Source of the DNA: Nakamurella deserti
Lineage (GTDB): Bacteria > Actinomycetota > Actinomycetes > Mycobacteriales > Nakamurellaceae
DNA: 64,000 nt
Reading direction: 5' to 3'
NCBI RefSeq assembly: GCF_003260015.1
Contig: NZ_QCXS01000002.1
Span: 992,001-1,056,000, forward strand
This document shows, piece by piece, positions 46,637 through 55,332 of this stretch. A model generated the notes under the pieces. That model had not been told where the DNA came from. It saw only the letters and a program-made list of their open reading frames with translations, and did no database searches. The position numbers and the translations under genes were made by a program. Position 1 is the stretch's first letter. The number at the start of each line of letters is the position of its first letter.

Positions 46637-47527
46637 ATGGCCATCGACTACACCCGGCCGCCGAAGCGGCCGGCGACCCCGGAGTCGGCCGCGCCCACCG
46701 CGCCGCCGGCCCCGGCGGCACCGGCCGCACCCGGCGCCGGCGGGCGGATCGACTTCAGCCGGCCGGGCCGGCAGTCGAGCCCCCCGCCCGCCCCGGCCAC
46801 CACCACCGCACCGCCCACGCCGGCGGCACCGCCCACTTCGGCGACACCGCCCACCCCGTTGGCACCGCCCACTCCGGCGGCACCGGCGACGCCCCCCGCC
46901 CCGACGGCACCACCGATCTCGCTGAGCAAGATCACCCTGACCAAGTCGGCACCCACGATTAGCCTGACCAAGCGCGGCCAGAGCCAGGGCGTGATGCGGG
47001 TCAACCTGAACTGGACGTCGAAGGCGCCCGGCAAGGGGTTCCTGGCCAAGCTCGCCGGCAGTGACCAGATCGATCTGGACTTGGGTTGTCTCTACGAGCT
47101 CAGCGACGGCCAGAAGGGCGGGGTGCAGGCGCTGGGCAAGCAGTTCGGCAACCTGCAGCGGGCGCCGTACATCCTGCTCGACGGCGATGACCGCAGTGGC
47201 GCCTCGGCCGGCGGGGAGAACCTGCTGATCAACCTGGAACGGCCGGACCGCTTCAAGCGCATCCTCATCTTCGCGATGATCTACCAGGGAGCCACCAAGT
47301 GGGGCGAGGCCAACGGCGTCGTCACGCTGTACCCGACCGCCGGACCCGAGGTCGAGGTGCGGTTGGACGGCGACGCCCCCGGGGCCCGGGTCTGCGGAAT
47401 CGCGCTGCTGGAGAACCGGGGCGGCGAGCTGGTCGTCAGCCGCGAGGTCCGTTACGTCACCGGCAGTCAGCGCACGCTGGACGAGGCCTACGGGTGGGGT
47501 CTGAACTGGGCGCCCGGCAGCAAGTAA
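46637..47527 (+). CDS. TerD-domain protein with Pro/Ala/Thr-rich N-terminal extension
   Basis: A 296-residue protein. Residues 1-95 are low complexity, with repeated PPTPAA/PPTSAT units coded by near-18-bp DNA repeats (about 46809-46895); two RP-rich patches (DYTRPPKRP, DFSRPGRQS) resemble each other. Residues about 98-296 form a TerD-like domain (ISLTKRGQSQGVMRVNLNW, IDLDLGCLYEL, LDGDDRSG, LDEAYGWGLNW). The disordered arm may bind partners. It follows the DUF475 gene by 66 bases and is probably co-transcribed with it; a bidirectional terminator follows. Confidence 0.85.
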   Translation: MAIDYTRPPKRPATPESAAPTAPPAPAAPAAPGAGGRIDFSRPGRQSSPPPAPATTTAPPTPAAPPTSATPPTPLAPPTPAAPATPPAPTAPPISLSKITLTKSAPTISLTKRGQSQGVMRVNLNWTSKAPGKGFLAKLAGSDQIDLDLGCLYELSDGQKGGVQALGKQFGNLQRAPYILLDGDDRSGASAGGENLLINLERPDRFKRILIFAMIYQGATKWGEANGVVTLYPTAGPEVEVRLDGDAPGARVCGIALLENRGGELVVSREVRYVTGSQRTLDEAYGWGLNWAPGSK

Positions 47528-47552
47528 CGCGCCGGTCGGATCCTCCCACGAC

Positions 47553-47592
47553 GACGGGACCCGCCCCGGCGATGGCCGGAGCGGGTCCCGTC
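47553..47592. terminator. Bidirectional hairpin between TerD-like and TerB genes
   Basis: GACGGGACCCGC (47553-47564) pairs with GCGGGTCCCGTC (47581-47592), continued inward by CCGG/CCGG pairing, in a 76-base convergent gap. Confidence 0.8.
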
Positions 47593-47603
47593 GGACCGGT
47601 GGC

Positions 47604-48059
47604 TCAGAGGTCGAACTCGGACGGGGCGATCCCGACGGCGAAGCAGGCGTCCTTGACGGCAGCGCGTTCGTGGGCGTCGAAGTTGCCGTCCGCACCGCCG
47701 ATGATGATGCCGATCTGGATCACCGCGCGGGCCTGGTCCGGCTTGGACTTGAGCTTGGCGACCGTGGCGATCGCCTCGACCTTGCCGAAGTCGAAGTCCT
47801 TGGCCAGCTTGTCGCAGTACCAGTCGAACTTGTCGCGCAGCTCCGACGGCGGGAAGATCGACAGGATGTCGTTGCTGGTGATGAGCGCGGCGGTCTTGCG
47901 GCGCTCCTCCGGGTCGATGGTCCCGTCGGCGGCGGCGATCAGTGCGCACATGGCCATGGTGCCGTTCGCGAATTCCTTGTTCTTGAACTGACCGGTCTTG
48001 GTCTTCAGCTGTGAACTCATATCGGCGGTCTTCGACTTGAGCTGGTCCCAGAATGCCAT
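47604..48059 (-). CDS. terB: TerB family tellurite resistance protein
   Basis: A 151-residue helical protein with the TerB core: ALIAAADGTIDPEERRK, then the repeat-related IIIGGADGNFDAHERAAVKDAC, both with acidic metal-binding-like clusters. TerB links TerC/TerD complexes in the Ter stress response. AGGAGA lies about eight bases before the ATG. It is convergent with the Pro-rich TerD gene and divergent from the lyase-PRTase operon, with about 300 bases (48060-48358) upstream holding shared regulatory sequence but no recognised gene. Confidence 0.92.
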   Translation of the reverse strand: MAFWDQLKSKTADMSSQLKTKTGQFKNKEFANGTMAMCALIAAADGTIDPEERRKTAALITSNDILSIFPPSELRDKFDWYCDKLAKDFDFGKVEAIATVAKLKSKPDQARAVIQIGIIIGGADGNFDAHERAAVKDACFAVGIAPSEFDL

Positions 48060-48358
48060 CGACGATTCTCCTGATCTTCGTCCACCGTTCACCGTGAACG
48101 GGGAGGCCGGGATGCTCCCGGACTCCAGACTTCCCAACGAACGGGAATGCATGCGAGTTCCCCGCGCACCCCGGCGGTGACGCCCGGGGAGTGTATGTCC
48201 ACCCGTCGCGTCAAGCAGGATGACACCACCGGCTCCACCCGTCTGGGATGATCGGGGAAAAGCCGGACCACCCCTTCGGTCCGTCCGGACCCGCCATTCC
48301 CCGCGGCCCGTCCGTCGTCGCCGGTTCCCGGCCGAGCAGAGAGTACGAGCGATTCACC

Positions 48359-49513
48359 GTGCGCCATTTCGACCAGTTGCCCCCGGACGTCCGGGCGCAG
48401 CTCTTCGCCCGAGAACCCGAGGAGTTCGGTCTCGACACCGACATCCCCCTGCTGTCACGGGCTCTCGGAGCCACGCTGTACGTGCCGGGCACGCGTCCGG
48501 ATCTGTCCGCGGCGGTGCGCAAGGCGATCGCCGGCGGCGTGCGGTCGATGGTGATCGACCTGGAGGACGCGGTCGAGGACGGCCGTGTCGGGGATGCCCT
48601 GCGGCAGGCCCGGGAGAGCCTGGCCGAACTGTCGTCCACCGGTGTCGACGCGTTGATCTTCGTCCGGGTCCGATCCGCCGATCACATCGTCGACATCACC
48701 TCTTCGGGTACCGCAGCGGAATTGTCCGCGTTGGCCGGCTTCGTCCTGCCGAAATTCTCGCCCGGAACGGGTGGCAAACACCTCGAAGCGGTACGCGAGA
48801 GTGGCCGTCTGCTGGGTCGGCGCATTCTCGGGATGCCCGTCATCGAGACGCCCGAGGTCATCTTCCGCGAAAGCCGGATCGAGAGCCTCACGCAGATCAG
48901 GGCAATTCTCCGGGAGTACCGCGAGGAGGTTCTCGCGGTCCGTTTCGGTGCCACGGATCTGTGCGGGCTGTACGGCATCCGGCGTGACCGGGATCTGAGC
49001 ATCTACGACGTCCGGGTGGTGGCCGACCTGATCTCGGACGCCGTCAACCAGCTGGGACGGGAAGGTGCGGAGAACTTCACCATCTCCGGCCCGGTGTGGG
49101 AGTACTTCTCCAACCACGAGCGGATGTTCCGCCCGCAGCTGCGGGCGACACCGTTCGTCGAGTCCGACGAGACGCAGCTGCGGCATCGGCTCATCACCAA
49201 GGACTTCGACGATCTGATCCGGGAGGTCGTCCTGGACCGGGCGAACGGGCTGCACGGCAAGACGGTGATCCATCCGTCGCACGCCGCTCCCGTGCACGCC
49301 CTGTCGGTGGTGAGCTCGGAGGAGTTCAGCGACGCGAGCGACATCCTGGCCAGCGGCACCGGCGTCCGCGCCTCGGAGTACCGGGACAAGATGAACGAGG
49401 CGCGTCCGCACCGGTTCTGGGCCGAGCAGATCATGCTGCGGGCGCGGGCTTTCGGCGTCGCCGGCCCGGACACCAACTTCGTCGACTTCCTCGCCGCGTT
49501 GGTGCGGACGTGA
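48359..49513 (+). CDS. HpcH/CitE-like C-C bond lyase of the Ter biosynthetic operon
   Basis: A TIM-barrel protein of about 384 residues related to HpcH/HpaI aldolases and citrate lyase beta chains: LGATLYVPGTRPDL, VIDLEDAVEDG (acidic metal-binding), LPKFSP, MPVIETPEVI and GKTVIHPSH. It is the first gene of a four-gene operon with 4-base overlaps, the set described from comparative genomics as Ter-associated and predicted to make a nucleoside-like metabolite; the reaction has not been shown. The GTG at 48359 (VRHFDQLPP) is preferred as a usual N-terminus for the family; an ATG at 48248 would add 37 residues. Confidence 0.85.
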   Translation: MRHFDQLPPDVRAQLFAREPEEFGLDTDIPLLSRALGATLYVPGTRPDLSAAVRKAIAGGVRSMVIDLEDAVEDGRVGDALRQARESLAELSSTGVDALIFVRVRSADHIVDITSSGTAAELSALAGFVLPKFSPGTGGKHLEAVRESGRLLGRRILGMPVIETPEVIFRESRIESLTQIRAILREYREEVLAVRFGATDLCGLYGIRRDRDLSIYDVRVVADLISDAVNQLGREGAENFTISGPVWEYFSNHERMFRPQLRATPFVESDETQLRHRLITKDFDDLIREVVLDRANGLHGKTVIHPSHAAPVHALSVVSSEEFSDASDILASGTGVRASEYRDKMNEARPHRFWAEQIMLRARAFGVAGPDTNFVDFLAALVRT

Positions 49514-50886
49514 CGGCGGCTCCGCCGCGGACCGACGGCTGGGTCGGGGACCGCTTCGGGGTGCGGCTGCACACCGGAGGTTCCGTGGTCGGCTGGGAGC
49601 TCCCCGAGCTGGTGGGGCTCGCACTGCGGCGCAATCCGCGACGCGCGCACCTGCTGGTCTCGACCGTGCTGGGCAAGCACGTCCCCGTCGAACCGGGGCT
49701 CGTCCGCGGCGCCGGGCGGCTGCTCGGCCTGCTGGTCGCCGCCTCGCTGGGCGAGCTTCCGGCGGACCGGGTGCGGACCGCGGCGGAGGCGCTGCGAAGG
49801 GGGGACCACGACCCGGTCGACGCGCTCGTCGCGGGTCACCGGCCGGCCACCGGCACCGCGGTGTTCGGCTTCGCCGAGACCGCCACCGGCCTCGGGCACT
49901 GCGTCGCCGAGGCGCTGCACGCCCGCAGCTACCTGCACTCGACCCGGCGGGAGGTCGCCGGGGTGCCGGTCGCACTGCGCTTCGAGGAAGGCCACTCCCA
50001 CGCCACCGCCCACCTCGTGCAGCCGCAGCCGGCCGGGTTGCTGGGCGGCGGGGGGCCTGACGAGGTGCTGGTCCTCGTCGACGACGAGCTGTCCACCGGA
50101 ACCACGGCCATCGGGGCGATCCGCGCCCTGCACGCGGTGGCGCCGCGGCGGCGGTACGTCGTCGCGGCGCTGATCGATCTGCGCAGTCCCGCCGACGCCG
50201 CCACCCTGGACGCGTTCGCCGACGATCTCGGCGTGGCCATCACGGTGGTGGCGCTGACCTCGGGCGGCGTCCACCTGCCCGCCGGCCTGGCCGGCGCGGC
50301 GGCCGCGCACGTCGCCGCGCACCCGGCCGCGCCGTCCGCGGCGGCTCCGGTGCCGCCGGTCACCCGGGTCGTGCTGCCGTGGCCCGCCGCGCTGCCCGAG
50401 GGCGGACGGCACGGGGCGCTCGGCGCCGAGGCGGCGGCCTTCGACGCGGCGGTCAGCGCCGCCGCCGAGGTCCTCGACGCCGCGGTACCGGCCGGTCGGG
50501 TCCTGGTCGTCGGCACGGAGGAGCTGATGTACCTGCCGCTGCGGCTGGCCACGGCACTGGTCACCCCTCTCCGGACGGTGCGCTTCCAGACCACCACCCG
50601 CTCACCCGTGCACCCGGTCGACGACCCCGGATACCCGGTGCGGCGGGCCTTCCGTTTCGTCAGCCCCGAACCGGACCCGGACGGCGTGCCGCGCTACCTC
50701 TACAACGCCACCTGGGACGACGGCACCGATCCGGACGCCGTCGTCGTGGTGGTCGACGCCGCGACCGACACCGCCGCACTGTCCGCGCCGGACGGCCTGT
50801 TCGCCGCCCTGGCGGTCCTGGGGGTGCCGCTGGTGCTGGCGGTCGTGCCCGGTGCCGACCCGTCGATCCTCGGAGACCGCCCGTGA
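49510..50886 (+). CDS. Ter-type phosphoribosyltransferase with TRSP domain
   Basis: A 458-residue protein. The PRPP-binding signature is VLVLVDDELSTGTTA near residue 190, within an orotate-PRTase-like domain. The C-terminal half contains the name-giving TRSP motif in TTTRSPVHPVDD followed by RYLYN, as in the TRSP domain found fused to Ter-associated PRTases. It is predicted to attach ribose-5-phosphate to an unknown base in a nucleoside-like product. GTG at 49510 overlaps the lyase stop (GTGA), and its own stop overlaps the StiP gene in the same way. Confidence 0.87.
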   Translation: MTAAPPRTDGWVGDRFGVRLHTGGSVVGWELPELVGLALRRNPRRAHLLVSTVLGKHVPVEPGLVRGAGRLLGLLVAASLGELPADRVRTAAEALRRGDHDPVDALVAGHRPATGTAVFGFAETATGLGHCVAEALHARSYLHSTRREVAGVPVALRFEEGHSHATAHLVQPQPAGLLGGGGPDEVLVLVDDELSTGTTAIGAIRALHAVAPRRRYVVAALIDLRSPADAATLDAFADDLGVAITVVALTSGGVHLPAGLAGAAAAHVAAHPAAPSAAAPVPPVTRVVLPWPAALPEGGRHGALGAEAAAFDAAVSAAAEVLDAAVPAGRVLVVGTEELMYLPLRLATALVTPLRTVRFQTTTRSPVHPVDDPGYPVRRAFRFVSPEPDPDGVPRYLYNATWDDGTDPDAVVVVVDAATDTAALSAPDGLFAALAVLGVPLVLAVVPGADPSILGDRP

Positions 50887-52025
50887 CCCGCCTGGTCCGT
50901 CCGCTGCCGCCGCCGCTGACCGGTCCGGCGTTCGGCTCCTACCGGCCCGACGAGGTGTCCTGGCTGCTCAAGGACCTGTCGGCGGTGGGTCTGGAGGCCG
51001 ACACCGCGTCCCGGGAACGGCGCATCCAGTCCGGGCAGGCGCACTACGCCGAATCGCTGCCCATCGAGTTCCAACCCGACGACGCCTACCAGCGGTTGTT
51101 CGCCACCGTGCTGGCCGACAGCGCGTCGCGGCTCGCGACCGCGGTCGGGCTGGTCACCGACCTCGTCCTCGCCGAGCGTGGCGACGACGTCACGCTGGTC
51201 TCGCTGGCCCGGGCCGGCACCCCGGTCGGCATCCTGATGAAGCGCTGGGCCGCGCACCGCCACGGTCTTGACCTGCCGCACTACGCGGTGAGCATCGTCC
51301 GGGGGCGCGGCATCGACGAGGTCGCGCTGGCCTACCTCGCCCACCACCACGACCCGGCGCGCGTTGTCTTCGTCGACGGCTGGACCGGCAAGGGCGCGAT
51401 CGCCCGGGAGCTGCACGCGGCGATCACCGGGCTCGCCGCCGCGGGCGGGCCGGTGTTCGACCCGGCCCTGGCGGTACTGGCCGATCCGGGCTCGTGCGTG
51501 TCGCACTACGGCACCCGCGACGACTTCCTCATCGCGTCGGCCTGCCTCAACTCCACCGTGTCCGGCCTGGTCTCGCGGACCGTCCTCAACGACACCCACA
51601 TCGGCCCGGACGACTTCCACGGGGCTAAGTTCTACGCCGAGCTCGCCGCCGGTGACCGTTCGAACCAGCTGCTCGACGCGGTCACGGCGCGGTTCGCCGA
51701 GGTGACGGCCGCCGTCGACGCCGAGCTGCCGGCCCTGCAGGCGGCCGACCGGACGCCGACCTGGGCGGGATGGACGGCGGTGGAGGAGATCCGGCGCCGC
51801 TACGGCGTCTCGTCGGTGAACTTCGTCAAGCCCGGTGTGGGGGAGACCACCCGGGTGCTGCTGCGGCGCACCCCCGACCGGGTGCTGGTGCGCGACCTGA
51901 ACAATCCCGACCACGCCCACATCCGGCTGCTCGCCGGGCAGCGGGGTGTCCCGGTCGAGGTCGTGCCCGACCTGGCCTACGCCTGCGTCGGGCTCATCGA
52001 GCAGGTCACGGCGGACGCCCAGTGA
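50883..52025 (+). CDS. StiP-family protein with C-terminal Pelota-like RNA-binding domain
   Basis: A 380-residue protein. The N-terminal part has a PRTase-related fold (VTLVSLARAGTPVGILMKRW; VVFVDGWTGKGAIARE) and ADPGSCVSHYGTRDDFLIASACLNSTVSGL, features of proteins annotated as cysteine protease StiP but classed as Ter-operon PRTases in comparative work. The last 60 residues (DRVLVRDLNNPDHAHIRLLAG, then VEVVPDLAYACVGLIE) resemble a Pelota/L7Ae-like RNA-binding domain. Protease activity is not supported by anything I can see. It overlaps both neighbours by four bases. Confidence 0.83.
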   Translation: MTRLVRPLPPPLTGPAFGSYRPDEVSWLLKDLSAVGLEADTASRERRIQSGQAHYAESLPIEFQPDDAYQRLFATVLADSASRLATAVGLVTDLVLAERGDDVTLVSLARAGTPVGILMKRWAAHRHGLDLPHYAVSIVRGRGIDEVALAYLAHHHDPARVVFVDGWTGKGAIARELHAAITGLAAAGGPVFDPALAVLADPGSCVSHYGTRDDFLIASACLNSTVSGLVSRTVLNDTHIGPDDFHGAKFYAELAAGDRSNQLLDAVTARFAEVTAAVDAELPALQAADRTPTWAGWTAVEEIRRRYGVSSVNFVKPGVGETTRVLLRRTPDRVLVRDLNNPDHAHIRLLAGQRGVPVEVVPDLAYACVGLIEQVTADAQ

Positions 52026-52876
52026 GCGGCACCCTGATCGCGACCGACCTCGACCAGACGATGATCTACTCGCCGGGCGCGCTGCGGCTGCCCGGCCCGG
52101 ACCTGGACGCCCCGACGTTCGTCTCGGTGGAGGTGCTCGACGGGAAGCCGTCGGCGTTCATGACCGCCACGGCCCATCGCGGGTTCGAGCAACTGTCGGC
52201 GGAGCACACCCTCGTGCCCTGCACCACCCGCACGGTGGAGCAGTTCCTGCGGATCCGGCTGCCGCTGGCGGCGACCGGCCGCCCGCGGTACGCCGTGGCC
52301 AGCAACGGCGGCACCCTGCTGGTCGACGGCCGGCCGGACGTCGACTGGCGGCGGGGCCTGGACCAGCGGCTGCGGGAGACGGCCAGCCCGCTGGCCGAGG
52401 TCACCGCGGCGCTGCAGGAACGCGCCACCGGTGACTGGGTGCTCAAACGGCGCTCCGCCGACGACCTGTTCACCTACCTCGTCGTCGACCTCGCGGCGGT
52501 CCCGGACGGCTTCCTGGCCGAGTGGGGCCAGTGGTGCGCCGACCACGGCTGGCTGCTGTCCGTACAGGGGCGCAAGGTGTACTCGACACCGATCGGACTC
52601 CGGAAGTCCGCGGCCATCGCCGAGGTGGCGGCCCGGGTCGGCACCACGCGGATGCTGGCCGCCGGCGACGGACTGCTGGACGCGGAGATGCTCAAGCTGG
52701 CCGACGCCGCGATCCGGCCCTGCCACGGCGAACTCGAGGGCCTGGGCTGGACGCGGCCGCACGTCAGCGTCACCGAACAGGCCGGGGTGCTGGGCGGCGA
52801 GGAGATCGTCCGCTGGTTCGCCGACCAGGCCGTGACCGCGGACGCCGCGCCGGTAGTGGCGAGCGGCTCGCGCTGA
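52022..52876 (+). CDS. HAD-superfamily hydrolase of the Ter biosynthetic operon
   Basis: A 284-residue HAD phosphatase with motif I ATDLDQTMIYS (nucleophile Asp plus general acid Asp), motif II in CTTRT, a C2-type cap in the middle, and motif IV in LAAGDGLLDAEML. It resembles sucrose-phosphate-phosphatase-like HADs of Ter operons and would dephosphorylate a pathway intermediate. GTG at 52022 overlaps the previous stop. It is the last gene; an ATP-grasp enzyme often found in such operons is not present in the adjacent sequence. Confidence 0.85.
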   Translation: MSGTLIATDLDQTMIYSPGALRLPGPDLDAPTFVSVEVLDGKPSAFMTATAHRGFEQLSAEHTLVPCTTRTVEQFLRIRLPLAATGRPRYAVASNGGTLLVDGRPDVDWRRGLDQRLRETASPLAEVTAALQERATGDWVLKRRSADDLFTYLVVDLAAVPDGFLAEWGQWCADHGWLLSVQGRKVYSTPIGLRKSAAIAEVAARVGTTRMLAAGDGLLDAEMLKLADAAIRPCHGELEGLGWTRPHVSVTEQAGVLGGEEIVRWFADQAVTADAAPVVASGSR

Positions 52877-53044
52877 CTCTCCCGCCCCCGGCCCCGCCGG
52901 GCCGGACGGCCATGCCGCGGGCGTCGCACCGGTGCCGGCCGCCCACCGGATGCTGTCGCGCCCACGCCGCGGGCACCGCGGTGCCGGCTGCGGTGGGCCG
53001 GTCGCCGGGGGCTGCGGGCCGGATCAGGGGGGATCGATCCGGGG

Positions 53045-54064
53045 TCAGCGCTCCCGGGTCGTCCAAGCGAGCAGCTTCTCCAACGGCCACGTGTTGACGA
53101 TCCGCTCCTCGGGGACTCCGCATTCCACCGCGCGGGCGGCGCCGTAGGTCTGGAAGTCCAGCTGCCCCGGGGCGTGCGCGTCGGTGTCGATGCTGAACAG
53201 GCAGCCGGCGGCGACAGCCTGCTTCAGCAGGGCCCGCGGCGGGTCGAGGCGCTCCGGGCGGCTGTTGATCTCCACCGCCACCCCGCGCTCGGCGCAGGCG
53301 GCGAAGACCTTCTTCGCGTCGAACGAGCTCGGCGGCCGGGTACCGCGACCGCCGGTGACCAGTCGGCCGGTGCAGTGGCCGAGGACGTCGATGTAGGGGT
53401 TCCCGATGCCGGTGAGCATCCGCTCCGTCATCGTCGCCGAGTCCGCCCGCAGCTTCGAGTGCACCGACCCGACCACGATGTCCACCCGGCCGAGCAGCTC
53501 GTCGGTCTGGTCCAGGGTGCCGTCCTCGTTGATGTCGCACTCGATGCCGGACAGCAGCCGGAAACCGTCACCCAGCTGCCGGTTCATCGCCGCCACCAGC
53601 GTCAACTGCTTCTCCAGCCGTTTGGCCGTCAGCCCGTGGGCGACGGTCAGCCGGGGGGAGTGGTCGGTCAGGGCGAGGTAGTCATGGCCGAGTTCCAGGC
53701 CGGTGACCGCCATCTCCTCGATGGGGCTGCCGCCGTCACTCCAGTCGCTGTGCGAGTGCAGGTCGCCGCGCAGCCGGGTCCGCAGGTCCGCACCGGCGGG
53801 ATCCAACGGGCCGGCGGCCGCCTCGAGGTCGGCCAGGTAGGCCGGGACGACACCACCCGCCGCCTCCTCGACCACCGCGGCCGTCTTCGGGCCGACGCCG
53901 GGCAACTCGGTCAGCGAGTGCTCGCGGATCCGGGTGGCCAGCTCGTCGGCGGGCAGCGTGGCGATGGCCAGCGCGGCGGTCCGGAACGCCTTCACCCGGT
54001 ACGTGGGCGCCAGCGAGCGTTCGAGCAGGAACGCGATGCGGCGCAGCGCGGCGAGACCGTCCAT
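53045..54064 (-). CDS. PHP-domain phosphoesterase with N-terminal helix-hairpin-helix
   Basis: A 339-residue protein. The N-terminal 100 residues resemble the PolX 8-kDa/HhH region (ATRIREHSLTELPGVGPKTAAVVEEA). Residues about 100-330 are a PHP domain with metal ligands in GDLHSHSDWSDGG, LALTDHS, GIECDIN, GSVHSK, LGHCTGR and DTDAHAPGQ. It lacks the polymerase palm of PolX. PHP proteins hydrolyse phosphoesters, often in DNA repair or nucleotide metabolism; the exact substrate is unknown. It converges on the HAD gene with a 168-base gap. Confidence 0.85.
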   Translation of the reverse strand: MDGLAALRRIAFLLERSLAPTYRVKAFRTAALAIATLPADELATRIREHSLTELPGVGPKTAAVVEEAAGGVVPAYLADLEAAAGPLDPAGADLRTRLRGDLHSHSDWSDGGSPIEEMAVTGLELGHDYLALTDHSPRLTVAHGLTAKRLEKQLTLVAAMNRQLGDGFRLLSGIECDINEDGTLDQTDELLGRVDIVVGSVHSKLRADSATMTERMLTGIGNPYIDVLGHCTGRLVTGGRGTRPPSSFDAKKVFAACAERGVAVEINSRPERLDPPRALLKQAVAAGCLFSIDTDAHAPGQLDFQTYGAARAVECGVPEERIVNTWPLEKLLAWTTRER

Positions 54065-54180
54065 CCGGCCACCCTAGAGCCGGCCGGTCCCCGGCCCCGC
54101 ACCCGGTGAGAGCTGCGTCACCCGCGTCGGTACGGTGGTCGGACCGGCGCCCGAGGACGGGGACCGGTCAGGGAGGCGAC

Positions 54181-55224
54181 ATGAGGCTGGGCGTCAGCCT
54201 GGGCTACTTCAGCAACGGCGACCAGATCCGGGAGGCCGTCGCCCTGGCCCGCGGCGCCGAGGACCTCGGATTCGACTGCGCCTGGGTGGCGGAGGCCTAC
54301 GGCAGCGACGCGCCGACCGTGCTGGCCGCGATCGCCAGTCACACCACCGGGATCGACATCGGTTCCGCGGTGATGCAGATCCCGGCGCGCACCCCGGCGA
54401 TGACCGCGATGACCGCCGCCACCCTGGACGGCATGAGCGACGGCCGCTTCCGGCTGGGTCTCGGGGTGTCGGGCCCGCAGGTCAGCGAGGGCTGGCACGG
54501 CGTCCGCTACGCCGATCCCGTGGGCCGCACCGAGGAGTACGTCGCCATCGTCCGGCAGGCCATCGCCCGCCGGCGGGTGCAGTTCGCCGGTGACCACTTC
54601 ACGCTGCCGCTGCCGGACGGGCCCGGCAAGACGCTGATGCTGGGGATGAGCCCGCACCGGCGGTCGCTGCCGGTCTACCTGGCCGCGGTGGGACCGAAGA
54701 ACCTCGCCCTGACGGGCCGGATCGCCGACGGCTGGCACGCCATCTTCTTCGACCCGGCCGGCGGCGCCGCGCAGGTCGCGGTGGTACGGGACGCGGCGAC
54801 CGCCGCCGGGCGGGACCCGGCCGCCGTCGACATCGCGGCGACCGTGGCCGCCGCGGTCGGTCCCGACCCGGCCACCGCCGCGGACGCGGTGCGCCCCAAC
54901 GCCGCGCTCTACATCGGCGGGATGGGGTCGCCGACGACGAACTTCTACCACGGCATCGCCAGTGCCATGGGTTACCGGGAGGCGGCGGACGAGGTCCAGC
55001 AGCTGTTCCTGTCCCGTCGCTACGACGAGGCGGCCGCGGCCGTTCCGCTCGAGTTCCTCACCCGTACGAGTCTTCTCGGCACCGCGGACGACATGGCGAC
55101 TGCGCTGATCAGGCTCCGGGACGCAGGGATCACATCCGTGAACGTCGCTCCTTACGCCCGATCGACGCACGACCGCCTTACGATCCTCAAGGCTGTCGCG
55201 CACGCGCGGGAGCTGATCCGCTAG
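54181..55224 (+). CDS. LLM-class F420-dependent oxidoreductase
   Basis: A 347-residue luciferase-like TIM barrel with the usual LGYFSNGDQIREAVALAR start, then EDLGFDCAWVAEAYGSDAP, IGSAVMQIPARTP, RFRLGLGVSGPQVSEGWHG and LAAVGPKNL. Enzymes of this type use F420 or flavin to oxidise or reduce diverse substrates; the subgroup resembles coenzyme F420-dependent N5,N10-methylene-tetrahydromethanopterin reductase-like proteins of actinobacteria. GGGAGG precedes the ATG. It is followed by uppP 108 bases later. Confidence 0.85.
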   Translation: MRLGVSLGYFSNGDQIREAVALARGAEDLGFDCAWVAEAYGSDAPTVLAAIASHTTGIDIGSAVMQIPARTPAMTAMTAATLDGMSDGRFRLGLGVSGPQVSEGWHGVRYADPVGRTEEYVAIVRQAIARRRVQFAGDHFTLPLPDGPGKTLMLGMSPHRRSLPVYLAAVGPKNLALTGRIADGWHAIFFDPAGGAAQVAVVRDAATAAGRDPAAVDIAATVAAAVGPDPATAADAVRPNAALYIGGMGSPTTNFYHGIASAMGYREAADEVQQLFLSRRYDEAAAAVPLEFLTRTSLLGTADDMATALIRLRDAGITSVNVAPYARSTHDRLTILKAVAHARELIR

Positions 55225-55332
55225 GCACACCCCGGCATCCCGACGTCGGACCGTGCCCCCGACGAACGTAGGTCGCTCCTTGCCGAACCGCCCCGCCGAC
55301 GTGCCGCGCGCACCCGAGACCCCCGCCGCCGC

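Noticed and set aside
50883-52025. Cysteine protease function for the StiP-family protein
   Set aside because: The name is inherited from annotation; a PRTase-like fold and Pelota-like tail are visible, but no Cys-His protease pair could be supported.
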